NCBI GenBank assembly: GCA_023132995.1
Contig: JAGLXI010000025.1
Location: 1-7,545 of the forward strand
DNA length: 7,545 bases
Source of the DNA: Candidatus Zixiibacteriota bacterium
GTDB lineage: Bacteria > Zixibacteria > MSB-5A5 > GN15 > FEB-12
Direction: 5' to 3'
The notes beneath the pieces were generated by a model. That model searched no databases and had not been told where the DNA came from. It saw only the letters and a program-made list of their open reading frames with translations. Shown here piece after piece: positions 1 through 7,354 of this stretch (positions within the stretch are counted from its first letter, which is position 1; each line of letters begins with the position of its first letter). The position numbers and the translations under genes were made by a program.

Positions 1-6
1 TTTACC

Positions 7-66
7 ACGGGTTTGGCTCCTTTCACTTGTCCTGAAAGACTCAAGTCAAACCCGTTGTTATTTATT
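7..66 (+). terminator. Probable rho-independent terminator of an upstream unit
   Basis: A long hairpin is visible. The outer stem pairs 7-18 with 44-55 (12 pairs, one of them G-U). After an asymmetric internal loop, an inner 6-bp stem pairs 20-25 with 33-38 around a 7-base loop. A T-rich tail follows (55-66, nine T in twelve bases). This is what an intrinsic terminator on the + strand looks like, although the T run is interrupted by G and A. The gene it would terminate lies left of the window. It also separates that gene from the tRNA promoter downstream. It could instead be a processed RNA structure or an attenuator. Confidence 0.55.
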
Positions 67-114
67 CAATCCAATTTACACAACTTAAGATACACTACCA
101 ATTCGAGACGTCGG

Positions 115-143
115 TTGACAAATGCCGAGGGCGTCGCTAAATT
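115..143 (+). promoter_or_regulatory. Sigma70-like promoter for tRNA-Gly
   Basis: A perfect -35 box TTGACA (115-120) is followed after exactly 17 bases by TAAATT (138-143), which matches the -10 consensus at four of six positions. The expected start, about 7 bases downstream, falls near 150, leaving a leader of roughly 14 bases before the tRNA 5' end at 164. The sequence upstream (about 56-110) is AT-rich, as is common for stable-RNA promoters. It is the only convincing promoter upstream of the tRNA, the DUF512 gene and der, so it may serve all three. Confidence 0.65.
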
Positions 144-163
144 GAATCAAAAGAGTTCAATCA

Positions 164-235
164 GCGGGCGTAATTCAGTGGTAGAATGTCAGCTTCCCAA
201 GCTGGACGTCGTGGGTTCGAACCCCATCGCCCGCT
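164..235 (+). tRNA. tRNA-Gly (anticodon CCC)
   Basis: The 72-base sequence folds into a full cloverleaf. The acceptor stem pairs GCGGGCG (164-170) with CGCCCGC (228-234). The D stem is ATTC/GAAT, the anticodon stem TCAGC/GCTGG (one T-G pair) and the T arm GTGGG-TTCGAAC-CCCAT. The seven-base loop TTCCCAA gives anticodon CCC, which reads GGG glycine codons. The discriminator base is T235, as in bacterial glycine tRNAs. CCA is not encoded; a run of seven T (235-241) follows immediately, so CCA must be added by nucleotidyltransferase. The T run may also cause partial termination. The next gene begins 22 bases downstream, so the tRNA and that mRNA may share a transcript. Confidence 0.96.
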
Positions 236-257
236 TTTTTTGATGGTTGTAAGTGGC

Positions 258-1541
258 ATGAAAGTTCGCGACGTCGATCCCGCCTCGCCTCTGTATGGCC
301 AGATCCAGCCGGGGTACTCCATTGTGGCTATCAACGGCCGACCGGTGCTTGACTCGTTAGACTATCAGTTTCGCACAGTCGACAAGCGGGTTCGCATCAG
401 ATTCGCCGACAAGAAGGGCAGTGAGCGGGAGTTTGAATTCGACAACCTGTATCCCGGCGCCTTAGGTCTTCGTTTTGACGACGACCGGATCAAGGTCTGC
501 AACTGCAATTGCATTTTCTGTTTCGTGCGGCAACAGCCCAAAGGCATGCGGCGAACGCTGTACGTAAGAGACGAGGACTACCGCCTGTCCTTCACGCACG
601 GCAACTACATCACGCTATCCAACGTCACCGACCGGGAGATGGCCCGCATTATCGAGCAGCGGCTCTCGCCCCTGTACATATCGGTGCATGCTACCGACGA
701 CCGCTTGCGCCGGCGCATGTTGCGCAAGGCGAAATTAGCGCCCATTCTTCCTCGTCTTCGTCACCTGGCGGACAACGGCATAAGGCTGCACACCCAGGTC
801 GTCGTCTGTCCGGGAATCAATGATGGCGAACAACTCGAAAAGACAATCGATGACTTGGCGTTGCTGTATCCGGGCGTGTCGACTCTGGCTGTAGTGCCGG
901 TCGGACTGACAAAGTACCGTGACCGTCTGCCGCGGCTGAGTCCGCATAGCGCCGAAGAAGCGGTGGGGATTATCCGTCTCGTGGAGAGTCGCCAGCGAGA
1001 GCTGCTGTCCCGGTTGGGGAGCCGTTTTGTCTGGGCGGCGGACGAGTTCTATATTGTGGCGGGGCGGCGTTTTCCCAATCGCAGTTCATACGAGGAAATG
1101 GCCCAGTTTGAAAACGGGGTGGGCATGGTTCGGGAGTTTCTCACGGTCTTCAACCGATGGCGGGCGTCGCTGAAACGGATCAAGTCGAAAAAACGGGTGC
1201 TCTTGGTAACCGGGCGGTCGGCGTATCCGTTCCTCAGTCGATTTGTAGTTCCGTTCTTGCGGCAAACGTGTGGTTTGCGGATATCCCTGCTGGTGGTGGA
1301 GAACCGCTTCTGGGGAGACACGATTACAGTCAGCGGGCTGCTGACGGGACGGGATGTGCTGCGTGGTGTCAAGAGCCGGCGGGCCGGGTTCGACAAGCTC
1401 GTGCTGCCACCCAACTGTCTCAACGGCGACGCTCTCTTTCTGGACGACATGCCGCTTTCGGAGTTTGAGGCGAACGTCGGCAAGCCGGTAGCGGTCGGAA
1501 GCTACAACCTTGCCCAGACCATTCGGGAGGTGTTTCAATGA
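258..1541 (+). CDS. Radical SAM protein with N-terminal PDZ-like and C-terminal DUF512 domains
   Basis: The protein has 427 residues. Residues about 1-45 resemble a PDZ-like segment (SPLYGQIQPGY, then AINGRPV). The cluster-binding motif C81-X3-C85-X2-C88 (with an extra C83) would bind a 4Fe-4S cluster for S-adenosylmethionine cleavage. Around it lie family signatures FCFVRQQPKGMRRTLY, SFTHGNYITL and VPVGLTKYR. The C-terminal DUF512 part carries ADEFYIVAG (261-269), ENGVGM (285-290), VVENRFWGDTITVSGLLTG (346-364) and LDD (395-397). The length is normal for the family and the substrate is unknown. An open frame extends upstream into the tRNA, so the start was placed after it. ATG 258 gives MKVRDVDPASP, which begins at the PDZ-like segment; ATG 243 is also possible, and neither has a good ribosome binding site. 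The gene overlaps der by four bases (ATGA), so coupled translation is likely. This family often neighbours der. Confidence 0.93.
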   Translation: MKVRDVDPASPLYGQIQPGYSIVAINGRPVLDSLDYQFRTVDKRVRIRFADKKGSEREFEFDNLYPGALGLRFDDDRIKVCNCNCIFCFVRQQPKGMRRTLYVRDEDYRLSFTHGNYITLSNVTDREMARIIEQRLSPLYISVHATDDRLRRRMLRKAKLAPILPRLRHLADNGIRLHTQVVVCPGINDGEQLEKTIDDLALLYPGVSTLAVVPVGLTKYRDRLPRLSPHSAEEAVGIIRLVESRQRELLSRLGSRFVWAADEFYIVAGRRFPNRSSYEEMAQFENGVGMVREFLTVFNRWRASLKRIKSKKRVLLVTGRSAYPFLSRFVVPFLRQTCGLRISLLVVENRFWGDTITVSGLLTGRDVLRGVKSRRAGFDKLVLPPNCLNGDALFLDDMPLSEFEANVGKPVAVGSYNLAQTIREVFQ

Positions 1542-2851
1542 GAATGCCCACCGTGGCCATAATCGGTCGCCCCAATGTCGGCAAGTCGTCGCTGTTCAAC
1601 CGGTTTCTTAAGAAGAGGCTGGCCGTGGTGGATAAGGAGCCTGGAGTCACGCGCGACCGCAACTATGCTGTCTGTGACTGGCGGGGAGTCAGTTTTCGCC
1701 TGGTCGACACCGGTGGTATTATCACCGAATCCATCGAGTTGATGGACCAGCTCATCTACGACCAGACCGAGTTCGCCCTCAGTGAGGCCGACCTGGTGCT
1801 CTTTCTGGTGGACACGCATGTCGGGCCCGATCCGTCCGACCGGATGATCGCCCGCCGTCTGCAGCGTTCAGACAGTGAGTGCATCCTCGTGGCTAACAAG
1901 GCTGATACCCCGGAGCTTGAGAATGAGATTCACGAATTCCTGAAACTCGGGTTGGGTGATGCTGTCCCGATCTCCGTAACGCGGGGCCTGGGGATCGGCG
2001 ATTTGCTCGATCTCGTAGTACCGAGACTGCCTTCTCAGGACACATTGCCTGCAGAGGAGAAGGGGCTTGTCAGGGTGGCTCTGGTGGGGCGGCCCAATGT
2101 GGGGAAGTCGTCTTTCATAAACTGCCTTGCGGGCGAAGAACGGTTGGTGGTGACGCCCCAGGCTGGTACGACGCGGGATGCGGTCGACACGCTGCTGGCG
2201 ATTAACGGTCGACACTACATCCTGGTTGACACGGCCGGGCTGCGGAGGCGGTACAAGGTGCATGAGAATATCGAGTTCTACACCAATCTGCGCGCCGGGC
2301 GGGCGATTGAAGACTGCGATGTGGCGGTCGTGCTGATCGACGCTACCAGCAGTGTCACATCCCAGGATCAGAGAATACTGGAACAGGTTATCGAGAAACG
2401 GCGGCCGGCCGTTATCGCCGTGAACAAGTGGGACCTGATAGAGAAAGATTCCAACACCGCTGATCGCTTCACGGTACAGATCAGAGACATCCTTGCCAGC
2501 TATGCCTTTCTGCCCGTGATCTATGTCTCGGCGCTCAGTGGGCAGCGGGTGGCTAAAGTGATGTCGCTTGTGGACAAGGTGTTTGCCGAGACCAATAAAC
2601 GCATTCCCACCTCGGAGTTGAACGACTTTCTGCAGCGGGTCCAAAAACGGAAGCATCCCCCGGCACGGCAGGGAAAGCACATCAAATTCAATTACGTTAC
2701 CCAGAGCGAGGTTGCCCCGCCGACTTTCGTGTTCTTCGTGAACCATCCCAAGCTTATCGACAGGTCGTACATTGGCTTTTTGAGCAACCAGATTCGCGCG
2801 CAGTACGGATTTGAGGGAGTCCCCTTCCGCCTCAAGTTCTGCAGGAAGTAA
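1538..2851 (+). CDS. der: Ribosome-associated double GTPase Der (EngA)
   Basis: Der is an essential cytoplasmic GTPase that acts in assembly of the 50S ribosomal subunit. The 437-residue protein has two tandem GTPase domains and a C-terminal KH-like domain. Domain 1 shows P-loop GRPNVGKSS (10-18), TRD (38-40), DTGG (57-60) and NKAD (120-123). Domain 2 shows P-loop GRPNVGKSS (184-192), TTRD (211-214), DTAG (231-234), NKWD (296-299) and SAL (331-333). The KH-like part (about 355-437) contains YIGFLSNQIRAQYGFEGVPF, typical of Der. The G5 loop of domain 1 reads SVT (146-148) instead of the usual SA. ATG 1538 has GGGAGG (1525-1530) seven bases upstream and overlaps the preceding stop as ATGA; ATG 1544 is an alternative. 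The identification is secure. Confidence 0.98.
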   Translation: MRMPTVAIIGRPNVGKSSLFNRFLKKRLAVVDKEPGVTRDRNYAVCDWRGVSFRLVDTGGIITESIELMDQLIYDQTEFALSEADLVLFLVDTHVGPDPSDRMIARRLQRSDSECILVANKADTPELENEIHEFLKLGLGDAVPISVTRGLGIGDLLDLVVPRLPSQDTLPAEEKGLVRVALVGRPNVGKSSFINCLAGEERLVVTPQAGTTRDAVDTLLAINGRHYILVDTAGLRRRYKVHENIEFYTNLRAGRAIEDCDVAVVLIDATSSVTSQDQRILEQVIEKRRPAVIAVNKWDLIEKDSNTADRFTVQIRDILASYAFLPVIYVSALSGQRVAKVMSLVDKVFAETNKRIPTSELNDFLQRVQKRKHPPARQGKHIKFNYVTQSEVAPPTFVFFVNHPKLIDRSYIGFLSNQIRAQYGFEGVPFRLKFCRK

Positions 2852-2935
2852 TCGGTAGCGTCACACTTGCAGGCTTTCTACCGGGCTCATTAATGTAGCT
2901 AATCGATTCCCGCATTTGTCCGACATGGCCAGTAT

Positions 2936-4228
2936 ATGGTCATACCAATTGAACAGCAGGAAAAGCTGGACGAGTTAGAAGAGCGTCTGGAGGCCACTCA
3001 GGCGGAATTGCGCGACCTGGCCACCATGGGGGCCGTGATTACCTCGATCCACGAGATCAACGCCGTCCTGTCGGTGGTGATGGATATGGCCATCAGGCTG
3101 GTCAACGGTGAGGTCGGGCTCATCGCACTCGAGGATAATGACGATCTCAAGGTCGAAATATCCTGGGGTGTAAGTGAGGAATTCGCCAAGTCATTGATGT
3201 ATCTCGACGACAAGGACCTTCCCACGTATTGCTTTCGGATTCGCGAGACCATTATCCTCAACGAACTGAGCATGAAGGACAGCAGCGGCCTTCTCATCGA
3301 CTCCATCATCTGCGTTCCCATCCAGACCTCGGAGAAATGTCTTGGGGTCATGCTGATTGTGAACAAATCCGGAGGCGAGAACTTCAGTGACCGGGACAAG
3401 GAAATCCTGCAGATGCTGCTGAGTTTTGTGGCCGTAGCCATCGACAACTCCATTCTCATGAAAGAGAAGCTAAATAAGCAGAAGATAGACCAGGAAATGG
3501 CGATAGCTAAACAGATCCAGTCCACGATTCTGCCCCAGGATATCGACAGCATTACCGGTGCCGACGTGGGCGTGGTCTATTACCCTGCCCGGGAGGTCGG
3601 GGGCGACTTCTACGATATAGTAAAAATCAGCGAGTCCAGATTCGTGGTCGTGATTGGAGATGTTTCCAACAAGGGAGTGCCGGCCGCTCTGGTCATGTCT
3701 GCCGCCGCCGGGATCATCAAATCGCTCATCAAGATCAACCCTCAGATCAGTATGTCGCAGCTTGCCGGTTCCGTCAACGACCTGATGGCTACCGAGATTA
3801 TCAAAGACCGGGAGATGTTCATAACGCTCTGGTTCTGCGCCTGCGATCTTGAGAAAAAAACACTGAGCTACTGCAATTCCGGGCACATGCCCGGTCTGCT
3901 GTGGGACAGCCAGGATAGAACAATCCAAGAACTGGCGGAAGGTGGTCCCATTATAGGGCAGTTTGCGGGGTTTGAGTTCAAGCAGGGGGAGCGGAAGCTC
4001 AACAGCGGCGATCGGTTGTTTCTTTTCACCGACGGTCTCACTGAGGCCCAAGACTCGGACAACAACCTGTTTGGCCGCGAACGAGCCGAACAGGTCTTTT
4101 CGGTTGAGATCGGGTTGCCGCCCAAAGAGTTCTGCCTGAAAGTCAAGGAGTGGGTCGACCGTTTCACGGAAGGCGCCGGCGAGGATACGCACGACGATTT
4201 CACAATTCTGCAGGTCAAGGTGGATTGA
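2936..4228 (+). CDS. GAF domain-containing SpoIIE/RsbU-type PP2C serine phosphatase
   Basis: The 430-residue protein probably activates a partner switch by dephosphorylating a STAS-domain antagonist. Residues about 6-30 form a charged coiled-coil helix, about 35-172 a GAF sensor domain, and about 175-201 the linker helix ending in IQSTILPQ that is typical of this family. The phosphatase domain follows, with acidic metal-binding motifs GGDFYD (222-227), GDVSNKGVPAAL (241-252), FTDGLTEA (364-371) and DDFTIL (420-425), plus CNSGHMPGLL (313-322). All the expected aspartates are present, so it should be active. GDVSNKG has N where G is usual. No signal peptide or membrane segment is seen, so the input is probably a cytoplasmic ligand or protein. 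ATG 2936 lacks a clear ribosome binding site; an in-frame TAA at 2900-2902 limits extension. It ends two bases before the kinase gene. The GAF ligand cannot be predicted. Confidence 0.94.
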   Translation: MVIPIEQQEKLDELEERLEATQAELRDLATMGAVITSIHEINAVLSVVMDMAIRLVNGEVGLIALEDNDDLKVEISWGVSEEFAKSLMYLDDKDLPTYCFRIRETIILNELSMKDSSGLLIDSIICVPIQTSEKCLGVMLIVNKSGGENFSDRDKEILQMLLSFVAVAIDNSILMKEKLNKQKIDQEMAIAKQIQSTILPQDIDSITGADVGVVYYPAREVGGDFYDIVKISESRFVVVIGDVSNKGVPAALVMSAAAGIIKSLIKINPQISMSQLAGSVNDLMATEIIKDREMFITLWFCACDLEKKTLSYCNSGHMPGLLWDSQDRTIQELAEGGPIIGQFAGFEFKQGERKLNSGDRLFLFTDGLTEAQDSDNNLFGRERAEQVFSVEIGLPPKEFCLKVKEWVDRFTEGAGEDTHDDFTILQVKVD

Positions 4229-4230
4229 AA

Positions 4231-4656
4231 ATGGCCGTCTATGAGTTGATATATTCCTCAGTTCTGGAATCCGAGGAGCCCATGCTGGATAGACTGCAGG
4301 CACTGCTGTATGAGCACAGCGTGTGTGACCGGGATGCGCGCGATTTCATGCTGGCCGTATCGGAGGCTTTTACTAATGCCCTTCTCCACGGAAACCGCTG
4401 TCAGCCGAACAAGGAGATAAAAGTCCTGATTGACATTAACCAAAAAGTGCTTTGTGCCGATGTTATTGACCAGGGCCGTGGGGGTGCCGACAAGGTGAAG
4501 AAGAAGTGTCCCTCGAGCCTGCTTTCCGAAGGCGGTCGCGGTGTCGACTTGATGCGTTACTGCTCTACGGATGTGAAATTTGTCGAGGACGAAAAGGGAG
4601 ACCTGACAGTATCGATCAGGTTGGAAAGACAAGACGATAGACAATTTAACAAGTGA
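4231..4656 (+). CDS. RsbW/SpoIIAB-like GHKL ATP-binding protein (serine kinase)
   Basis: The 141-residue protein is a single HATPase_c_2 domain of the anti-sigma-factor kinase type. Visible ATP-binding motifs are the N box LAVSEAFTNALLHGN (41-55, with E45 and N49), the G1 box DQGRG (80-84) and the G2 box EGGRGVDLMR (100-109). In related systems this kinase phosphorylates the STAS antagonist and binds either it or a target, classically a sigma factor. The genes on either side encode the matching phosphatase and STAS protein, which supports that role. ATG 4231 has AAGGTGG (4217-4223) seven bases upstream, only two bases after the phosphatase stop. The open frame extends further upstream but overlaps the phosphatase end and has no comparable start signal. 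No sigma factor is visible nearby, so the target is unknown. Confidence 0.92.
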   Translation: MAVYELIYSSVLESEEPMLDRLQALLYEHSVCDRDARDFMLAVSEAFTNALLHGNRCQPNKEIKVLIDINQKVLCADVIDQGRGGADKVKKKCPSSLLSEGGRGVDLMRYCSTDVKFVEDEKGDLTVSIRLERQDDRQFNK

Positions 4657-4681
4657 CGTAATATATACTGTGGAGGTTGCC

Positions 4682-5032
4682 GTGGAAATGTCCATGAGAG
4701 AACGCGACGGGGTGGCGATTGTGGATCTTAACGGAAGGCTGGATCTATCCAGCGGGACCGCCCTGAAGGAACGAGTGAAAAGCCTGTTCGAACAGGAAAA
4801 GATGTCGATTCATCTGAACCTGTCCCAGGTGGAGTTCATCAACAGCTCCGGGTTGGGATCCTTGGTTTCGATCATGAAGGAAACCCGGTTGCGCAAGGGC
4901 CGTCTGACTCTCTCAGACCTGGCCAGCTATGTCCAAGAGATATTTGACATCACGCAACTGACGAACATCTTCGAGATTTTTCCCACCGAAAAGGAGGCTC
5001 TTAGTTCATATCAGCCGGTGGCGACGAACTGA
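4682..5032 (+). CDS. STAS-domain anti-sigma-factor antagonist (RsbV/SpoIIAA-like)
   Basis: The 116-residue protein is a single STAS domain. Near the N terminus is the strand and turn VAIVDLNGRLDLSSG (11-25), followed by HLNLSQVEF and the key loop FINSSGLGSL (52-61). S55 lines up with the serine that is phosphorylated in SpoIIAA and RsbV. The preceding residue is N54 instead of the usual Asp, a conservative but uncommon change near the phosphosite. The protein probably cycles between phosphorylated and free states under the two upstream gene products. The start is best placed at GTG 4682, five bases after GGAGG (4672-4676); ATG 4688 is an alternative, and GTG 4670 would lie upstream of that site. 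A 25-base AT-rich gap separates it from the kinase gene. Confidence 0.92.
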   Translation: MEMSMRERDGVAIVDLNGRLDLSSGTALKERVKSLFEQEKMSIHLNLSQVEFINSSGLGSLVSIMKETRLRKGRLTLSDLASYVQEIFDITQLTNIFEIFPTEKEALSSYQPVATN

Positions 5033-5063
5033 GAATGACTGGGCGTTTCTCTAAGGGGTTATT

Positions 5064-6971
5064 ATGGGTACTGTTATTGACAGAATCGGGGAACTCCTTT
5101 CGCTTTTGCAGTCCCCCGATTTCTATGAACGTGAAGAAGCCGTACGGGAACTGGGCACCTACAATGAGGATGAGGCGGTGGCGGGTCTGGTTATGGCCAT
5201 GGAGGATCCCGACCTCGGAATCCGGGAACTGGCCGCCAACCTGCTCACCCAGATGCAGGGAGACATAGCATCCCGGCTGCTGATCCGCTTCTTAGGCCAT
5301 GGAGATATCGGGACCCGCAATCTGGCGGCCGAGATCCTGGTAAAGATCGGCAGCGACGCGGTTGGGCCGCTGATTGAGGACCTTGACAACGACGACTACG
5401 ACATTCGCAAGTTCATAGTCGACGTGCTGGGACTAATCAAAGACCCGCGAGCGATCGAACCACTGTGTGAGAAGCTGTGGGATGAAAATGAGAATGTCGC
5501 CTGTTCCGCCGCTGAGGCTCTGGGCGAGATCGGTTCCAACAAGGCTGTCAAGGCTCTGATCGTGGCTATTGAACGGGTGGAGGATGCCCGCGTTCAGGCA
5601 GTGGAGGCGCTAGGTAAAATAGGCGATCCATCCACGCTGGAAACGCTGTACGGCATGCTGGACACCGATGATCCGATGACCCTGTATGCAGCATTGGAAG
5701 CTATCGGGCAGATCGGACAGAAGGTCTCGGTTCCGAAGCTGCTACCTTTTCTTGATAGTAAGGACGACTGCATCGGCGAGACGGCCCTTATGGCCATCGT
5801 CAACATCAGTCTGGCCAACGATGGCGCACTCGACCACGACCTGCCGCTCGATAAGTACTCCGACTTCCTGTTTAACGGGATCAGAAATCGCAACAGGAAG
5901 CTCACCGAGTTCACTTTGGGTCGGTTGAATCACTGGAATGGAAGTGATGTCATCGGGTCGCTGCTGGATGTTGTAGATTCCGTGGATGAGGAAAATCATA
6001 AGCGGATCTCGGAGATCCTGGAGCAAGCAGGAGCTTTGGCCACAAAGCTGATCCTGCAAAAGCTCCCTGCCGCTTCGACCGCAGCCAAGCTTATCTTTCT
6101 GGAAACGCTCCAGCAGTCTGTCGACGAAGAGATGGCTCGCAAGCTGCTGCCGTTTGCCGTCGATCAGGAACCTGAAGTCAGGCAGAAAACAGCTCAGGTG
6201 TTGGGAGTCTCCGGTTGGTCAGGGGCCGTCGGAGCCCTGAAAGAACTGGCCGCAGATGCCGTCGGGCATGTTCGCGCGACAGCCTATGCGTCTTTGGGCT
6301 GGCTGGTCGCCGAAAACGAGATCGGCTTCCTGTTTAAGGGTCTGGACGATAAATATTCCGATGTCCGCGACGCTGCCCTGGGCGCCTTGATTGTTGTCGG
6401 CAGTCCCAGGGTTGTGGAGATGTTCAGTGCTGATCTCAACTGCGATAACATCGAACGGCAACGCCTTGCCGTCTCCGCCCTCGGGAAGATCGGCGACCCT
6501 GAGGTTGTTGAGCCGTTGCTGAATGCGATCAACCATCCTGACGCATCGGTACGAAAGCTGGCTATCATCGCCCTGGGTCGGATACAGCAGGTGGAAAATG
6601 TCCAGCCGCTGATTCTGTCCTTGAGCGACGAGTCCACCGCTGTCCGTAAAGCGGCGGCATCGGCACTGATAGCTATCAGGGGCGAACAAGCGGTCGCCGA
6701 CATCAGATTCCTGCTCGACGATGAGGATGTCTGGGTCAGGTATCACGCGATCAACACTATCGGTGAGTTGGGAAGCGAACGATATGCCGAGTACATTTTG
6801 CCGTATCTCGATGATGAACAAGACGTCATCAAGATTGCCGCTACCAAGGCGCTGGCCCAGATGGGCAGCACGGAGGCCATCCCGAGGTTGAACCAGTTAC
6901 GCCAGGACAAGAACAAGGACCTGGCCGAGGCCGTGGTCATGGCCGTGTCAGACCTGGAGGAGATTCAGTGA
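5064..6971 (+). CDS. HEAT-repeat (PBS-lyase type) solenoid protein
   Basis: The 635-residue protein is built almost entirely of helical repeats of about 31 residues, following the pattern VR..A..ALG.IGDP.AV..L...L.D. Clear units include EALGEIGSNKAVKALI (151-166), EALGKIGDPSTLETL (181-195), SALGKIGDPEVVEPLL (471-486) and IALGRIQQVENVQPLI (502-517). Roughly 1-250 and 370-635 are regular; about 255-370 is divergent and may be a hinge or a different fold. No signal peptide, membrane segment or enzymatic motif is visible. HEAT solenoids usually act as protein-binding scaffolds; some of this subtype are linked to bilin lyases, but no phycobiliprotein context is present. AAGGGG (5053-5058) lies five bases before ATG 5064. 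The gene is 31 bases after the STAS gene and overlaps the response regulator by one base, suggesting a role in the same pathway. The specific function is unknown. Confidence 0.9.
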   Translation: MGTVIDRIGELLSLLQSPDFYEREEAVRELGTYNEDEAVAGLVMAMEDPDLGIRELAANLLTQMQGDIASRLLIRFLGHGDIGTRNLAAEILVKIGSDAVGPLIEDLDNDDYDIRKFIVDVLGLIKDPRAIEPLCEKLWDENENVACSAAEALGEIGSNKAVKALIVAIERVEDARVQAVEALGKIGDPSTLETLYGMLDTDDPMTLYAALEAIGQIGQKVSVPKLLPFLDSKDDCIGETALMAIVNISLANDGALDHDLPLDKYSDFLFNGIRNRNRKLTEFTLGRLNHWNGSDVIGSLLDVVDSVDEENHKRISEILEQAGALATKLILQKLPAASTAAKLIFLETLQQSVDEEMARKLLPFAVDQEPEVRQKTAQVLGVSGWSGAVGALKELAADAVGHVRATAYASLGWLVAENEIGFLFKGLDDKYSDVRDAALGALIVVGSPRVVEMFSADLNCDNIERQRLAVSALGKIGDPEVVEPLLNAINHPDASVRKLAIIALGRIQQVENVQPLILSLSDESTAVRKAAASALIAIRGEQAVADIRFLLDDEDVWVRYHAINTIGELGSERYAEYILPYLDDEQDVIKIAATKALAQMGSTEAIPRLNQLRQDKNKDLAEAVVMAVSDLEEIQ

Positions 6972-7345
6972 TGGAAACCCCATCCATCCTGGTGGTGGAC
7001 GACGAACTGTTGATCCGTGATCTGTTGTACGACTTCTTCAACGGTCAGGGGTGGCAGATTACCGTCGCTGAAAATGGAGAGAAAGCGCTGGAAGTTCTAC
7101 GGGAGAAGAAAGTAGACCTGGTGTTGACCGACCTGCGGATGCCGGAAATGGATGGCATGGCTTTAACCTCGCGCGTCCGGGAGTCTTACCCGGACATGCC
7201 GGTAGTCATCATGACCGGTTATCCCTCGGTTGAATCTGCGGTGGCTGCGCTGAGAAGCAAAGTGGCCGACTATGTAACCAAACCATTCAACATCAATGAG
7301 CTTTACAAAACGGTCGAATCGCACCTGGCTCAAGAGAAAGATTGA
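6971..7345 (+). CDS. Single-domain response regulator (CheY-like receiver)
   Basis: The 124-residue protein is a lone receiver domain with a complete active site: acidic pair D10/D11, phosphoacceptor D54 in VLTDLRMPEMDG, T82 in VIMTGY, and K104 in YVTKPF with switch aromatic Y101. No DNA-binding or enzymatic output domain follows, so it probably acts by protein-protein contact, as CheY or Spo0F do. ATG 6971 overlaps the HEAT gene stop (TGATG) and has GGAGGAG (6956-6962) eight bases upstream; GTG 6968 is a less likely start. The arrangement implies translational coupling with the HEAT-repeat protein, its possible partner. No histidine kinase is visible, so the phosphodonor is unknown. The TRD-LRMPEMDG region resembles NtrC-type receivers, but no AAA+ domain follows. 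Confidence 0.95.
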   Translation: METPSILVVDDELLIRDLLYDFFNGQGWQITVAENGEKALEVLREKKVDLVLTDLRMPEMDGMALTSRVRESYPDMPVVIMTGYPSVESAVAALRSKVADYVTKPFNINELYKTVESHLAQEKD

Positions 7346-7354
7346 CGGCGAATC

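Noticed and set aside
164..235. tRNA as an integration site for a mobile element
   Set aside because: No integrase, direct repeat of the tRNA 3' end or phage-like genes are seen; housekeeping genes follow directly.
13..243. Open frame of 76 codons through the upstream region and the tRNA
   Set aside because: It crosses the terminator hairpin, the promoter and the entire tRNA gene, has no ribosome binding site and resembles no protein family.
186..257. Extension of the DUF512 protein back to ATG 186
   Set aside because: This start lies inside the tRNA D/anticodon region; the extra residues are a translation of the tRNA and are not part of the PDZ-like fold.
2867..2896. Promoter for the phosphatase operon (TTGCAG, 18 bases, TAATGT)
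   Set aside because: Each box matches consensus at only three positions, so it is not distinguishable from chance.
3470..4303. Long antisense open frame opposite the phosphatase and kinase genes
   Set aside because: It is a shadow of well-identified genes on the + strand, a common effect of GC-biased codon use, and shows no domain.
4638..4669. Internal promoter before the STAS gene (TAGACA near 4638 with TATATA or TATACT)
   Set aside because: Spacing is 18-20 bases, and the predicted start would fall on or inside the GGAGG site, which would remove the ribosome binding site.
5035..5268. 77-codon frame starting at ATG 5035
   Set aside because: It overlaps the HEAT-repeat gene in another frame, has no ribosome binding site and gives no recognisable protein.
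5064..6971. Bilin lyase (CpcE/PecE-like) function for the HEAT protein
   Set aside because: The repeat type is related, but there is no phycobiliprotein gene or photosynthetic context; the match reflects only the shared repeat fold.
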